Below, one piece after another: positions 14,698 through 25,444 of a DNA stretch of 64,000 nt; within the stretch, counting starts at the first letter, position 1; each line of letters begins with the position of its first letter. The translations under genes and the position numbers were made by a program. The DNA is from Papiliotrema nemorosa (lineage: Eukaryota > Basidiomycota > Tremellomycetes > Tremellales > Rhynchogastremaceae). The notes beneath the pieces were generated by a model. It was not told the DNA's origin. It did no database searches and worked only from the letters and a program-made list of their open reading frames with translations. Location: positions 186,001-250,000 of the forward strand of contig JASKOT010000010.1 in NCBI GenBank assembly GCA_032158125.1, given 5' to 3'.

Positions 14698-14913
14698 ACC
14701 AAACGCCCACACGTCAAATTTCCTTTTTGCCGTGCCACCCATACGGTGTACCGATCCATTGGGGTATCCATTGGTGACCACCCGTGTCACGATCAGGCGG
14801 GTTGGGCGGCACGTGGATTGATCCATTGAAGATCAAACCACATAGGCGATCAATCCGACCGAAACCTCTATCTCACGGCACGCTTCCTTTGACTAGATCT
14901 TCATCCATTCAAC

Positions 14914-16969
14914 ATGACAACCTATCAAACAGAGGAACGTACGTACCCCGGATACACCTATCCACGACCAGGAGGATCGTCTCATGAGGGGCCATCTCCC
15001 GAGCGGCTTCATTCGTCGCAAGGATTTGTCAAAGGAGCTCCTCCACCTCCTCCATCGCCTTATCAAGTGCAGCATGATCAACCACCTCCAGGATCTTCCC
15101 ACGGATACCCTCCCCAACCGCCGATTACACCGTTGAGCGGGTCAAATTATCCACCTCAACCTCCTCCGAGCAATACCGATAGCAACAACTCTTACTACGG
15201 CTTGACCACCCCGACTCAGGAGCTCAAGCATATCCCATCCCCTCCGCCAAGCTCTAGCGGAGGAGTCGAGCCCCCTCAGTTCACTCCGGACGGTGCACCA
15301 GTTATACCCGTCGGTGTTAGTGGCGGAAAGATGTTCCGATGTCGGGGATATGGAGACTGTGACAAGGTGTTCACACGGAGTGAGCATCTCGCGCGTCACG
15401 TCAGGTAGGTGGCTTCCCTTTTCCATTCCTGATGGCAGAAAACATACGGGAGAACGACCCTTTCCTTGCCATTGTGGTAAGGCATTTTCCAGGCTGGACA
15501 ATTTGCGACAACACGCTGCCACGGTCCACGCTGATCAGTCGGCTCTGAACGAAGCCATGCTCAATTCACTCGCTCACGTGCACGCCGCTTTGTCACAACG
15601 AGCCAACAAAGAGCAGAGGAGGAGAGGGGAGGTGGTCGAAGTGCCAAAGAACGCCGTCGAACGACCTCGACAGATGGAGCAATATCGAAAGTCCAGCCAA
15701 GGCCCTGTTTCCGAAGTACCCTACGGAAATTATCCTCCACCTGGTCCGCAATTCACCATTCTCGCGCCACCAGTGAGCCGACCCCGTACTGGTGGTGCAT
15801 ACGAGTATGGCTACCACGATGGACAAGGTCAGCCTCCGATCCACCCACCCGACGAAGCAGGCCCGAGTCGTCGACCTGCATCGGCGGGATTCCAACCTTA
15901 TCCTCCGGTCTTTTACGATCCACCCGGAACGAGGCCGCCAACGGCGAGTACTAGCGCAGGCGATACGCCTTCCCATCTGCCGTACCCTTATCGACCCATG
16001 TCCTCGAGCGGCCGAGATCTGCCCATTCCAGTGCACTATGCAGAATCGGAACCACCAAGCTCGGCGCATGGTCCACCACCTCAGTCTCCCATGTATCCTC
16101 ATCCTCATATGCAGGCCGGTCCACCTCAATGGACGTCGCCTCCGGCACCGCAGCATTCCAACTATCCCCCTCCGCCTCCGCCCCATCCTTCTCACTACCC
16201 CCAACAGGAAGGGTACCCTCCACATTATACCCCTCCAGAACATGGACATTACGGTCCACCTCCGCCTAGTACAGCTGCATCCGGATACGGGTATACGCCA
16301 CAGCCGAGCCAGCCTCCCCCACCTCCGACTCCTGCATACTACCCGGCACCCAATCAGCAAGCATATTCGGCACCTCCATCGACCGCCAGTCAATATCCTC
16401 CTCCGCCACCGCCGCAACCCTTGGCCTCGTATGGGCCTTCGCCTGTCGGCGCAAGTGAAAACACCTATCAATTCCAGCCTCCGCCACCACAGACACAGCC
16501 TATGGCCTCACCTGTGTATGCATATGCCCCCTATGACTCTCGGAAGCGTCGTTCCAACGATTTCGAGGATGGCTCGCGAAAAGTGCCACGACAGTCGTTT
16601 GACGCCCAGGCGCCTGTCCCTCCCCCTGTGGAACCTTCGCGCCCGCAAGAAGCCTTGTGGCTTCCGCCAACAACCGAGCGACGATCTTCCTTAGCCATCT
16701 CGGCCTTGCTGGGGTCTCCTCAACAGATACCACGATCGAGACCCACCACAGCGGATGTGCCACCTAGTGCGCAGCCGGGTTATAGTCAGCCTTCCAGCAG
16801 CGCTGGATTCACCTATGGCGGAGGGGACTCTGCCACGGCGAGCAGCCACAGCATGCCGGCTACTCCCGCTCTGTCCAATATCGAGTCGAAACCTGACTTG
16901 ATCAAGGTGGATGGTGATATGAACATGGATCAAAAGGCCAAGGCGTTACTCAGTCACGGGACGAGGTGA
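14914..16969 (+). CDS. Pro-rich C2H2 zinc-finger transcription factor (two fingers)
   Basis: Two exons (14914-15404, 15439-16969) separated by a 34-nt intron give 673 residues. The intron falls between the fingers: [24 protein letters not shown] and, after splicing, [20 protein letters not shown] with [10 protein letters not shown]. Both fingers keep the Cys2His2 ligands and the TGERPF linker; the RSEHLAR and RLDNLRQ recognition helices are like those of fungal stress and nutrient regulators (Usv/Rgm/Seb1-like, which bind CCCCT/AGGGG boxes). That target is family knowledge, not shown here. Both flanks are disordered: an N-terminal Pro/Ser/Gly region and a C-terminal run of PPPP, HYPQQ and YPPP repeats, then a basic patch (SRKRRSND) and [12 protein letters not shown], a likely repressor/activator helix. 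The other strands of the biased C-terminal exon show long false frames. Confidence 0.9.
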
Positions 16970-17697
16970 AGTCGAAAGGTATCAGTGTAAAAAAGTCTCG
17001 AGGAGAAGTCTTGTAGGGGAGATCTGTGTTATATAACGTTATTTATCCGCATCGTTCAATATACACGACGAACGCTAAACACGACTATGCAAAGTCAATC
17101 ATCATGAACTGTCTCTCGGGTTCCTTAATCTGCCTGCATAGTGTGGCTGATGATTATCGTTATCAGCTGGATTGACCAGGAACCCGTTTTTGAGAGAAAA
17201 CAGTGACGGAAAGTGAAAAATCTCGTTACACTCTCACAGCGTTACTCTATTTGCGCATTCCCGATCCTCAGCTGTGGGATACGACTCTTGTGCACAAACA
17301 CAAAGTCGCGCTTGTTACTACTGACCTCTACACGTTGATCCGTAGTCGGGTCAATGTTGCACATGGGCTATGAGAAAGGTCAAGGACGCCCGAGGACATC
17401 TCGAGCACACGGCAGCCGCATGGCCGCACCTTCTTGGGAGAATTGTACATCGAGTCGACATGCAGTGCTGCGGCGAGCTGAGCACACCTCTCAATTGCAT
17501 GTACCATCCCATATCATTCTCACCACCTTCCGACTGACAAGCTGGAAGAAAGAAGATATTCACCATCATTGGTCGATCACTCAACCCTGTCATCAACATC
17601 AAAAACTTGTCAAGGGGGCACGCTCACACGCACTTTCTTGCCTTCCACCTTGTCCATCCCAATCCCCTCTTGGCCCTCCTCCACCAGCCTACACACC
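16970..17697. other. Intergenic region before the 17.8 kb gene
   Basis: This holds the 3' UTR of the C2H2 factor gene and the promoter of the next gene. I see no coding frame of quality. Confidence 0.4.
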
Positions 17698-17704
17698 TAT
17701 AAAG
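17698..17704 (+). promoter_or_regulatory. TATA box before the 17804 gene
   Basis: TATAAAG sits 106 bp before the chosen ATG at 17804, a usual distance. It argues against the longer in-frame reading upstream of that ATG. Confidence 0.45.
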
Positions 17705-17803
17705 ACTCTGTCCAACAGATTCAACGCCGCTTTGCCCAGTCTACCTCGATTCAGCGGTCTCTTGGACAAAGTCAAGTGGGATTCGCCCGACTATTGGACA
17801 AAG

Positions 17804-20002
17804 ATGGCCAACCCACCTCGGATGTTGATATTGGATGGCGGAGCAGGTGGGGAGGCATTCGTGACTTTGCCCACTACCTACGACGTGAGTCTTTTTCTCC
17901 TCATCTTCTCCCACAGACCAAACATCCACTTGTCTCCCTAGACTCTCCATGAACTCGACGAAATACCGATGATGCCTCGTGTTTCTGACTCACAGAAAGC
18001 TATCGCTGCTGCTACGGAAAAGTTCAACATTCCAAAAGATACCCACATTGTCCGATTGACATGTAACGCTGCCGAGATGCCTTATATCGGAGCGTACGCC
18101 GGCGCACCGGAAGTCTTCATGTGAGCCACCGATCCCACCTCACCTCTGCCTTGAACAAGCATCGATGTGAGTTGAATGTGTAGCACAGATAACGATTCAT
18201 ATCACTATGCCTGTGCGGGCAAACACGTCGCAAGATTGAATGTACGGGTGTTTGAAAAGAATGTATGTCTCATCTTACAACCTTCAACTTCGCTCTTTCC
18301 TGGTCAAAGGGGATGAAGGGGGATGACAGGTACGCGTGACTCGGGAAGGAGAGGCTGATACGATCTTCTATGCTCATGGTAGCCTGCTCCCATGGCTGCT
18401 GCAGGTGGAGGAGGCGATGCTAAGCCTGGTGATGGGGGCGGAGGTGGAGGAGGCGACAAAGCGAAAGGAGGCGGGGGCGGGGGAGGCAAGTTGTCATCGC
18501 CCATATTGTTGGGCTAGAAACTGACTTGCGTAGTTGCTCCTGCAGCTGGCGGGAAAACAGTGGATATCCATATCGACTGCAAAAAGTCGGACGGGAAACA
18601 GGTGACCATGGTGGGGACAGTCTCTGGGTAGGCTTCACCAACGCGAACGACGTGAAGAGCTGAGATCAAGTGACATTTCGAAAGGTCCACCAGCCGGAGG
18701 TGAGCTAATTGTCTCAGTGAGTGAGATGACTGACGGCAGAATATCTTGGGACTTTGTCTATTACGGTAGGTACCTTCATGTTCTGTGCTATTCAAGCAGG
18801 TTGACTTCCAGGCAAACACCCTCAATCACGAGTTTGTTGGCCAGCAGCTCGGTCCCAATGAGGTCATCACCAAATGTGAGCTGATGAATGATATCCTTCA
18901 AGAATATCCAGCTGACAGGACAGATGTCGTGCATGATAAAAACACCGCCAGACTACTGTTCCGACCTAGGTCGGTGAGGCCGCAGGTGGACATCCTTTAC
19001 CCTGAGGAGAAGAGTGTGAGCTTCGAGTGTCTGGACGTAACTAATATGTCAGCTTGAAGTATCCATGTCAGTCGCCGATTGGCAAGTGATAGCTGCCTAC
19101 CCGATGACCAGTCTCATCCCGGATGAAGGGCGACAGAAGTTGCGATGGTTTTTGCGGGTGCGACCGGGCGGGATCATTGAGGATCTTTTGACTGGAACTC
19201 AAGCCAGTGGACTTTTTGTCGAGCTCTTGTAAGCATCATTCGTTGCGACCGAGTGCTGAACTCCAAGACCGAGCGTCAAGGCGAGACCCGATAAGCCACC
19301 TGAGCCTGAAGCTCCTCTTGTCCCCGGTGAGTCGGAAGTACAGGAGATTGCGGCTTATACCAAGCCTGGCCTGATGTTCGACCTCAGAATGCCTGGTGCC
19401 TTCCTCAAAGCATCTTTGTGCCACACATTGACCGAGTGTTGACGATGCTTGGCCTACCGGTCGAATCGCGAACGAGTATGATCACGAGCTGGCTGCCTAG
19501 CGTCAGTCGACACAAAAACATTGTGAGTTCAGCATTTTCGATGAGGTTCAGGTTCTCAGCTCTGGGCTAACATGCAGGCATACAGGTTAGCTTCCCTGCG
19601 GGGACGATCGCAGAGCTGACAAGAAGACTTCTCAGTCCGGAGCAACTGGCGCCTTCGACGACATTGACCATCATTCCGCCACCTCACGTCTTACTGCGTA
19701 TCTTTGTGCTTATCGGATCACCCGACTCTTCGGCTTTACTCATATCAGATCCTCTTCCGTGGGATATCCGATGGTGAGATGAAGGAATGGCAGAATCGAG
19801 GAGTGGTCCACGCCGAGATGGGTCTCGACTGGAGAAATGCGTTGGTGGAAGACTCCCGTCCCGTTGGTATAGATCAGCTTATTGGCTAGCATTCATTGGA
19901 CGCCGGAAATGCAAAACGAAGAGATGTTCAGAGTGATCGAATATGGTGCAATGTGGGTAGATCTCAAAGCCAAGCTGACGACACAGGGAAGTGTTCGATT
20001 GA
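17804..20002 (+). CDS. Multi-exon protein of unknown function, possibly related to a bacterial secreted/unknown family
   Basis: Starts MANPPRMLILDGGAGGEAF. Exons I can follow give LHELDEIPMMPRVSDSQ, EKFNIPKDTHIVRLTCNAAE, TDNDSYHYACAGKHVARLNV, PAAGGKTVDIHIDCKKSDGK, LNHEFVGQQLGPNEVITK, RPQVDILYPEEKS, WFLRVRPGGIIEDLLTG, SRTSMITSWLPSVSRHKNIA, and the end EMFRVIEYGAMEVFD with stop at 20000-20002 after a last intron (donor within GCA AT-GTGGGT). The order LYPE..., RVRPGG..., SWLP...HKNIA..., then a Val/Leu-rich strand resembles, from memory, bacterial proteins of unknown function with a PVIYLYPE motif; that is a weak recollection. A Gly-rich block (about 18400-18490) could be coding or part of an intron, and some internal borders are unresolved. 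No signal peptide or membrane segment seen. Confidence 0.7.
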
Positions 20003-20622
20003 GGGTCAATAGCCGCCTTGGGCATGATCCAGGCGTCTTTGTGTAGATACCACTACAAGATCAACGGCAATGACTCGCCTTTCGATTGTCATTGTACTGC
20101 TATAAATCACCCAAATAGATGCCCCTTCCTGCTGTACATTTAGACTGATTTGGAGACATAACTCTGCATGTACCGATAAACTTGTACAAATAGTCTCTAT
20201 CGCGCTGACTACCTTCGGCAGATCCTTGACGTGATACTGCCATATCAGGACGGGGACACTGTCTGAATCGCGTGACCCCTTCAATCCAACATGAGCATGC
20301 TCGCGTCGATCTCAAAGGATAAACATGTCTTGCGAGATCCAGGCGGAAGATCCGAAAGAATACTGTAGCCACTTTCTCTGACCTGATTTCTCGTTTTAGA
20401 ACGATCACAAATGAAGGACGATAGAGCGTCGCCCGCTACGCAGTGGGATATGCCAAGTGTGCCTCATGAGCCCATGACGATGATGATGATGATGAAAATG
20501 CATAATCTGGCTTGATTGATCGTTAAAATGGTAAAATGGTCGTCAACAATGCAAAGTGCGGCCCACATCCCGTGGCGATGACAAGTGGACAAGAATGTAG
20601 CCGCAAACCCCCTGCTGGTTAC
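20003..20622. other. Intergenic, between convergent genes
   Basis: No believable coding frame. A short ATG-trinucleotide run lies near 20477-20495. Probably the 3' UTRs of the flanking convergent genes. Confidence 0.45.
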
Positions 20623-21837
20623 TCAACAGGCCACAGCGGGCGATATCTCCATCATCGCCCTTTCTTCTGTCTTCTCCCTCTGGTATCCAGGTATACCAGT
20701 GATAGCAACATAAGGCGGAGTAGCCATGAGACTAGGTCGAGGGGATAACAGCGAAATGTCGCCCTCGCTCTCGGCGGAAGAAATCAAGCTGGGCGTGGCG
20801 GCTTCCGGATCTATATCCGTGCTCTCCGTATCCGTCTCCAACCTCTCGTCGTCGTTCCCATGGACCGGAGGAGAGATTTTGAGCGATTGAAGATTGGTAA
20901 ATGTAAACGAGGAAAAGGAGCGTATTTCCGCCTCGTCGTCATCCTCTTCTTCGTCGAGACGGACATTGTGGAGATCGTCGTCGTGCCCCTCGTTCTCTTC
21001 ATCTTCCTCTTGAATGATTTGAGATCGTATCTGGTGACAATCATGCTCCTCTTCGTCCTCCTCTTCGGGCGAAGGTAGACGTCTGGCTTCTATACTTCGA
21101 AGCATATCGACCAATTTTGCCGATATACTCCTATACCCTTCAAACTCGGGTTGTCGCTCAAACTCGTCGCTCTTGCTCCTCATGGCGAACATCATCCTCC
21201 TCCTTTCCATGCACTCCTCCCACTGTCGATCCTCGTCATCATGGGTCTCGAGTGCTTCCTCGTGTTCAGGTGGTTCCGATGCGTGAGGTGTAGCAAGGAT
21301 GAGTGATTCTTGAGTGATATCATCTGCCGAGGTAGAAGAAGACACCAAATCTTCGAAGTCTTCCTCGTCCGGATCCAAAGCCGCGTGCGCGGGAGAGTCG
21401 TGGAAACAGTCGTATGTGGTGAAGAGCGTCCTTGACCCACGCTCCGGTAAGACACACGTTCGTTCGGCCTCTGAAGGGGGTTCCAAGGGTGTCCTGTCGT
21501 ACTCTGTAGCACTCCACGTGGCGTGGTACGACTAGGCATATCAGTGATAATCCTTAATCGGGTGATCGAAACCCACAGTGACAGCGCAATCCTCGTCGTT
21601 TTCCCCTCCCTCCCATCGGACAGATTTACGCCGTCTCCATCCGTCCAGAGATGGCATGCTGTACTCGCTGCCTGTGCTGTTGGTCCGAGAGGATGAAGGG
21701 CGAATAGGTGTGGTGCTTTCTGACGGAGTGCGGGTGGGTGATAAGCAAGAACGAAGTCGTTTGGCAGGGGTAGTGGGTCGAGGGGAGAAGTAGGAAGTGG
21801 AGGGGTCGGGATAGATGGGAGTCATGCTGGGGATCAT
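20623..21837 (-). CDS. Acidic, mostly disordered protein with PP1-docking-like KSVRW motif
   Basis: Two exons (20623-21531, 21577-21837) give 389 residues from MIPSMTPIYPDPS. The longer reading upstream starts only at GTG, so I chose the ATG at 21837. The first exon is Ser/Pro/Thr/Arg-rich and ends RRRKSVRWEGGENDEDCAVT; the second opens SYHATWSATEYDRTPL. KSVRW fits the RVxF docking consensus for protein phosphatase 1, and the pairing with a nearby ...W..xEYDRTP block is something I associate with fungal proteins of unknown role. The rest is rich in Glu/Asp (EEEDEEEHD, DEEEDDDEAE) with one helix-like part (YRSISAKLVDMLRSIEARR). An upstream 45-nt GT-AG stretch in the leader (about 21997-22050) may be a 5' UTR intron. 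Function unknown. Confidence 0.7.
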
Positions 21838-23135
21838 GATCAGATCCAGTGAAAGAGGTCGAGGCGTAGAAGGATGGGGTAGTGTTGGTGAGAGCGGGTT
21901 GAGGTGGCGTAGGTTGTGCAAGGTGGTGAACCGTCGGTTTACTGTAGTAGGTCTGTATCTAACATGATGGCTAGAAGAGTCATGGGCTATGTTCACCTAG
22001 ACGACATCAGAGCTGTCACTGCGTTGACCAAGCGTGGCAACTCACAGGAAGGAAATGATTGCGGCTGGGTAACGGGTGGGAGGTGAGAGAGCTGTTTGGT
22101 GTCTCGGATAGGGTTCGAGTGTCGATCGACAAGCAAGGAGCCGAGGTTAAAAGAATAAGATTCGATGACCGATCAACACGCGTTGCTGAAGCTTTTGTCG
22201 TCCTCCACTGCTGGGATTGGCGAAGAATCAGGTGATGTACGTGTGGAAGATGAGGAGGGTGGGGGAGGTTTGTCGAGGGTGTGGGTGCAGATCACTCTCT
22301 TGAATCCTCTACGTCTCTACCTTCTGCCGTCTAGTCGCCTCCAGACCCAACGCCTCGCTCGTCGATGCGACGTGGATGAAGTGGGTACAGCAATGTATCG
22401 ATATGTCGTAGAGGAAGATTGGTAAGAGTTCCCCCTTGATGTGTCCGGATCCCCCCTTGAACGGTTTGTCGAGAGCACCAAAAAAAGGAACGATCACACC
22501 GATACCCCTTTGATGTCAAGCTGATACACCTGTCTGTCGGAGGTAATCGGCGACAAATAACAGCTCCCCGTGCGTGTTATTTCGTACCGCGCTTTCTTTG
22601 TCGAGAGAGACGGGGAGACAAGCTTCCGAGGGTGGTTCTGTCCTTCCCAGGCGCGTCTGTCGAGACAAATCCCGCCTTTCCCAGGTCGCGCTACGCTTCT
22701 TCACACAGACGTCACTTCGCCAGGTCAGACCGACACGACTGATTCGACAGCGTACACACGTAGCCTTCCTGTCGACTGGTCCGAATCCTTGGTGGGTGGT
22801 GGGACGTGAGAGGGCGGGACGGGAATAGAATGCGACGTCTTGGGTCTCTGGAGGGAAATGCCACTCTTGCCCTCATGTTTCGTTGTAAACAAAATTGCGA
22901 GCCAATCAAAAATTCCCTCGCCACTCACGTGGTGGATTCCATATACACTTGGCACCCGAGGATTTCACCATCGCTTCGAATAGCTCACAGGCCAAGATGC
23001 CCAGAGATTCCAGCAGTATGCGAGTAAGCACAGGCAGCTTGCCCTTCCCAGAGTCAAAAGATCATACATGCATAGGAAACAACAAGATCAGCTCCCACCT
23101 ATGCCGTTCTCAAACTACTGCCCGTCTAAAAAGAC
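21838..23135. other. Promoter and leader of the acidic-protein gene; 3' region of SNW1
   Basis: About 1.3 kb with only short frames. The stretch 22050-22160 is pyrimidine-rich on the minus strand and likely the 5' leader of the minus gene ending at 20623. Confidence 0.4.
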
Positions 23136-25151
23136 CTAGTCATCATCCTCGCCTCGAGCCCGTTTCCTGTTGACTCTATCATCCTCTGCCGTCCTCTTGC
23201 CTCCCTTTTTGGCTGCGTTCATGAATTGTTCTACACCGAAAGGATCCGCAGTTCCATCAAGAGACACCACAACATCCTTCTCGAATTGAACCGGTCCTTC
23301 TCGGACTTCACTCGCATCGGCACCTTCGAATCCTCGAGTGGCATTACCCAAGGCAAATCGGTCTTTGGACAACTCTTCACGGATACCAGCTTCCGTTCCA
23401 CCACCAAACGACTCGTCGTTGCCAGCAGCGTTTCCCCGCGATTTGTAGATGGCAGCAGCGGCTGATGAGCCTTGGAATAAGGGCTTGTCAAAGAGGTTGT
23501 ACGAGTCGTCTGCACCAAATCCAGTGGAAAGGGCTTCCCTGTTGAACAATCGCGAGTCGAGCAAAGTCTCTTTCGATGCTGACGGCTTGGCCAAACCCAA
23601 AGCGATCTTTTCTGAAATGTCTCGGTTTTGCTCCCTAAAACATCAGCTAAGCCTTGAAGCAGTCCTGCTCGACGCACCTCGCGAGAAGCTTGGCCCGCAT
23701 CTCGGAACCCATGTTGCTCATCCTCATTTCCTTTTCTCGCTCTCTTCGCTTCTCGGCACGGACCTGCTCTCTCTCCCTTATAGCGTCCTCATCTTCCTGC
23801 TCGCTTGCCTCTTCATCGCTGTCCTCTTCTTCCTCGCTATCACTGCCATATCCACCTAGACCCATACCGGTCTCCCGTGGCGGTGCAGACGAAGAAGCAG
23901 CGACAGAAGGCGTAATGCCAGCTCGTTCCTCTCGGGCACGTTGTGCGAGCAATCGCAGATTCTCCTCCTTCTGTGCCTTCTCCTTTTGTGCCAGAAGCTG
24001 TTGCATCTGTGCTCGAGCTCGAACTTCCTCTCGAGCATGTCGATCCGCAACATACAGCGCCTCTGAAAACTTGGCAAAGTTGTCATTGATGTGCACCTAC
24101 AGCGTCAGCTGAAGCAAATGCCAATAGGGTCCACTTACATCCTGTAGACCTCGACCATCGGCTGCCAATCGTTTATCAAGGGGAATGGTGTAACCCTTGT
24201 TGTTTTTCCAATTCGAGATACAAGGCGGAATCATCCAGTCCTTCTGATCCTGAGCCGTGGCAGCTCTAGGCGGCGAGTGCATAACAGGAGGAGGAGGTTC
24301 AGCAGGACCTCGAGGGATCTTTTTATGTTTGAATCGAGCAGGTTCCAAAGGGTCTTCCTGCACTTCGGTCATTTTGATAATTCGCTGTTTACCCTCTCCT
24401 GCAGATTGGTTGGCCGGGGTATATCGAATGTATTCGGCGTTATTGTTCGATTTAGGGACGTGTTTCGGTTGAGCAGCCTTGATCTTGCCTTGAGTGATCT
24501 TTTCAAGGGCGAGTCGAGTACGTTCCGCGGTTTCGTTGATCGATTCGGCATCTGGTCTTTCCATCTCTCGGTCTTTGGCTGTCATATCGGTTCGATTGGC
24601 CAGAGGGACGAGGTCTAGGAGTCAGTAAACAAGACAATAGGTCCCCTTGATGGGGCGGGCAGACGCCGACTCACCCTTGAAAGACGATTGCGTGCGAGTT
24701 CCGTCTGATCGTCCGTGCAACGCAATAGCGTCGTATCGCACCGTTCCATCCTGGTCCACTTGTAACGCCAGGGTAGTCCCAGCACCCGACTACAAGGGTC
24801 AGTTCACGATATCGAGCAGTGACACGACGGTGGACTGACCTTTTTGCGACCCATATCCAAAGGATACTGAGCTACATGGCACTAGATTATCAGCTCAGAC
24901 TCGGATCAATCCGACTAAGACTGACCTCGGGATAAGCACCTCCAGCACCAAAGTCGGCGGGTGATTTTGGCTTCCACCCTTTCCTCGCACCGTACTTTGG
25001 GATGTTGGAGGATACATTTTGTGGGATCGGTCCCGGTGCCAAGTCTTCGTACTCGGGTATGGGGTTATGCAATGGTGCCGGGAGGGCTCTGTATCGTCAG
25101 TATATGGCCCAAGATATCCTGAGTCTGAATTTACCGAGCGAGAGCTGCCAT
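23136..25151 (-). CDS. PRP45: SNW-domain splicing factor Prp45/SKIP
   Basis: Several exons on the minus strand. The first is tiny, MAALAR, joined to ALPAPLHNPIPEYEDLAPGP, then PKYGARKGWKPKSPADFGAG, YPLDMGRKKSGAGTTLALQV, RYDAIALHGRS, and the family's hallmark ISNWKNNKGYTIPLDKRLAADG. Downstream comes a Glu/Arg/Lys-rich helical region (HAREEVRARAQMQQLLAQKE) and a C-terminal part with RDISEKIALGLA and LDSRLFN, ending KRARGEDDD. SNW/Prp45 joins the spliceosome with the Prp19 complex before the first step and stays through catalysis; the human relative SKIP also works as a transcription coregulator. Length and domain order match the family. The gene lies 293 bp downstream (in its reading direction, upstream) of the GID4 stop, so the two are tandem on the minus strand. 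Confidence 0.95.
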
Positions 25152-25444
25152 TGTGTACGAGACAGAAGAGGATCAATGGCCTATAGGGAATCAAAGTCGA
25201 GCGGTGAATCATCCCACCCAACCTCTTTCGCGAGTTGGGTGGCAAAACATCCCTTGGACCAAGTGGCGCTTTGGTCCGCACCTCCTGGGTGGGCTGAGAG
25301 TCTTGCATATTGATGTCCGATACATGACGGGAAACTCCTTCTACAACGATCCGATAATCTTCATACAGTCGTGACAAATTACTGCTCGGACAACAATACT
25401 AGCAATGGTGACAATTCAAGGTTTGTATCCCGGGGTGGGGATGA

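Noticed and set aside
15593..16471. 292-codon minus-strand Arg/Trp-rich frame
   Set aside because: Antisense shadow of the Pro-rich exon of the C2H2 factor; composition follows from CC-rich codons.
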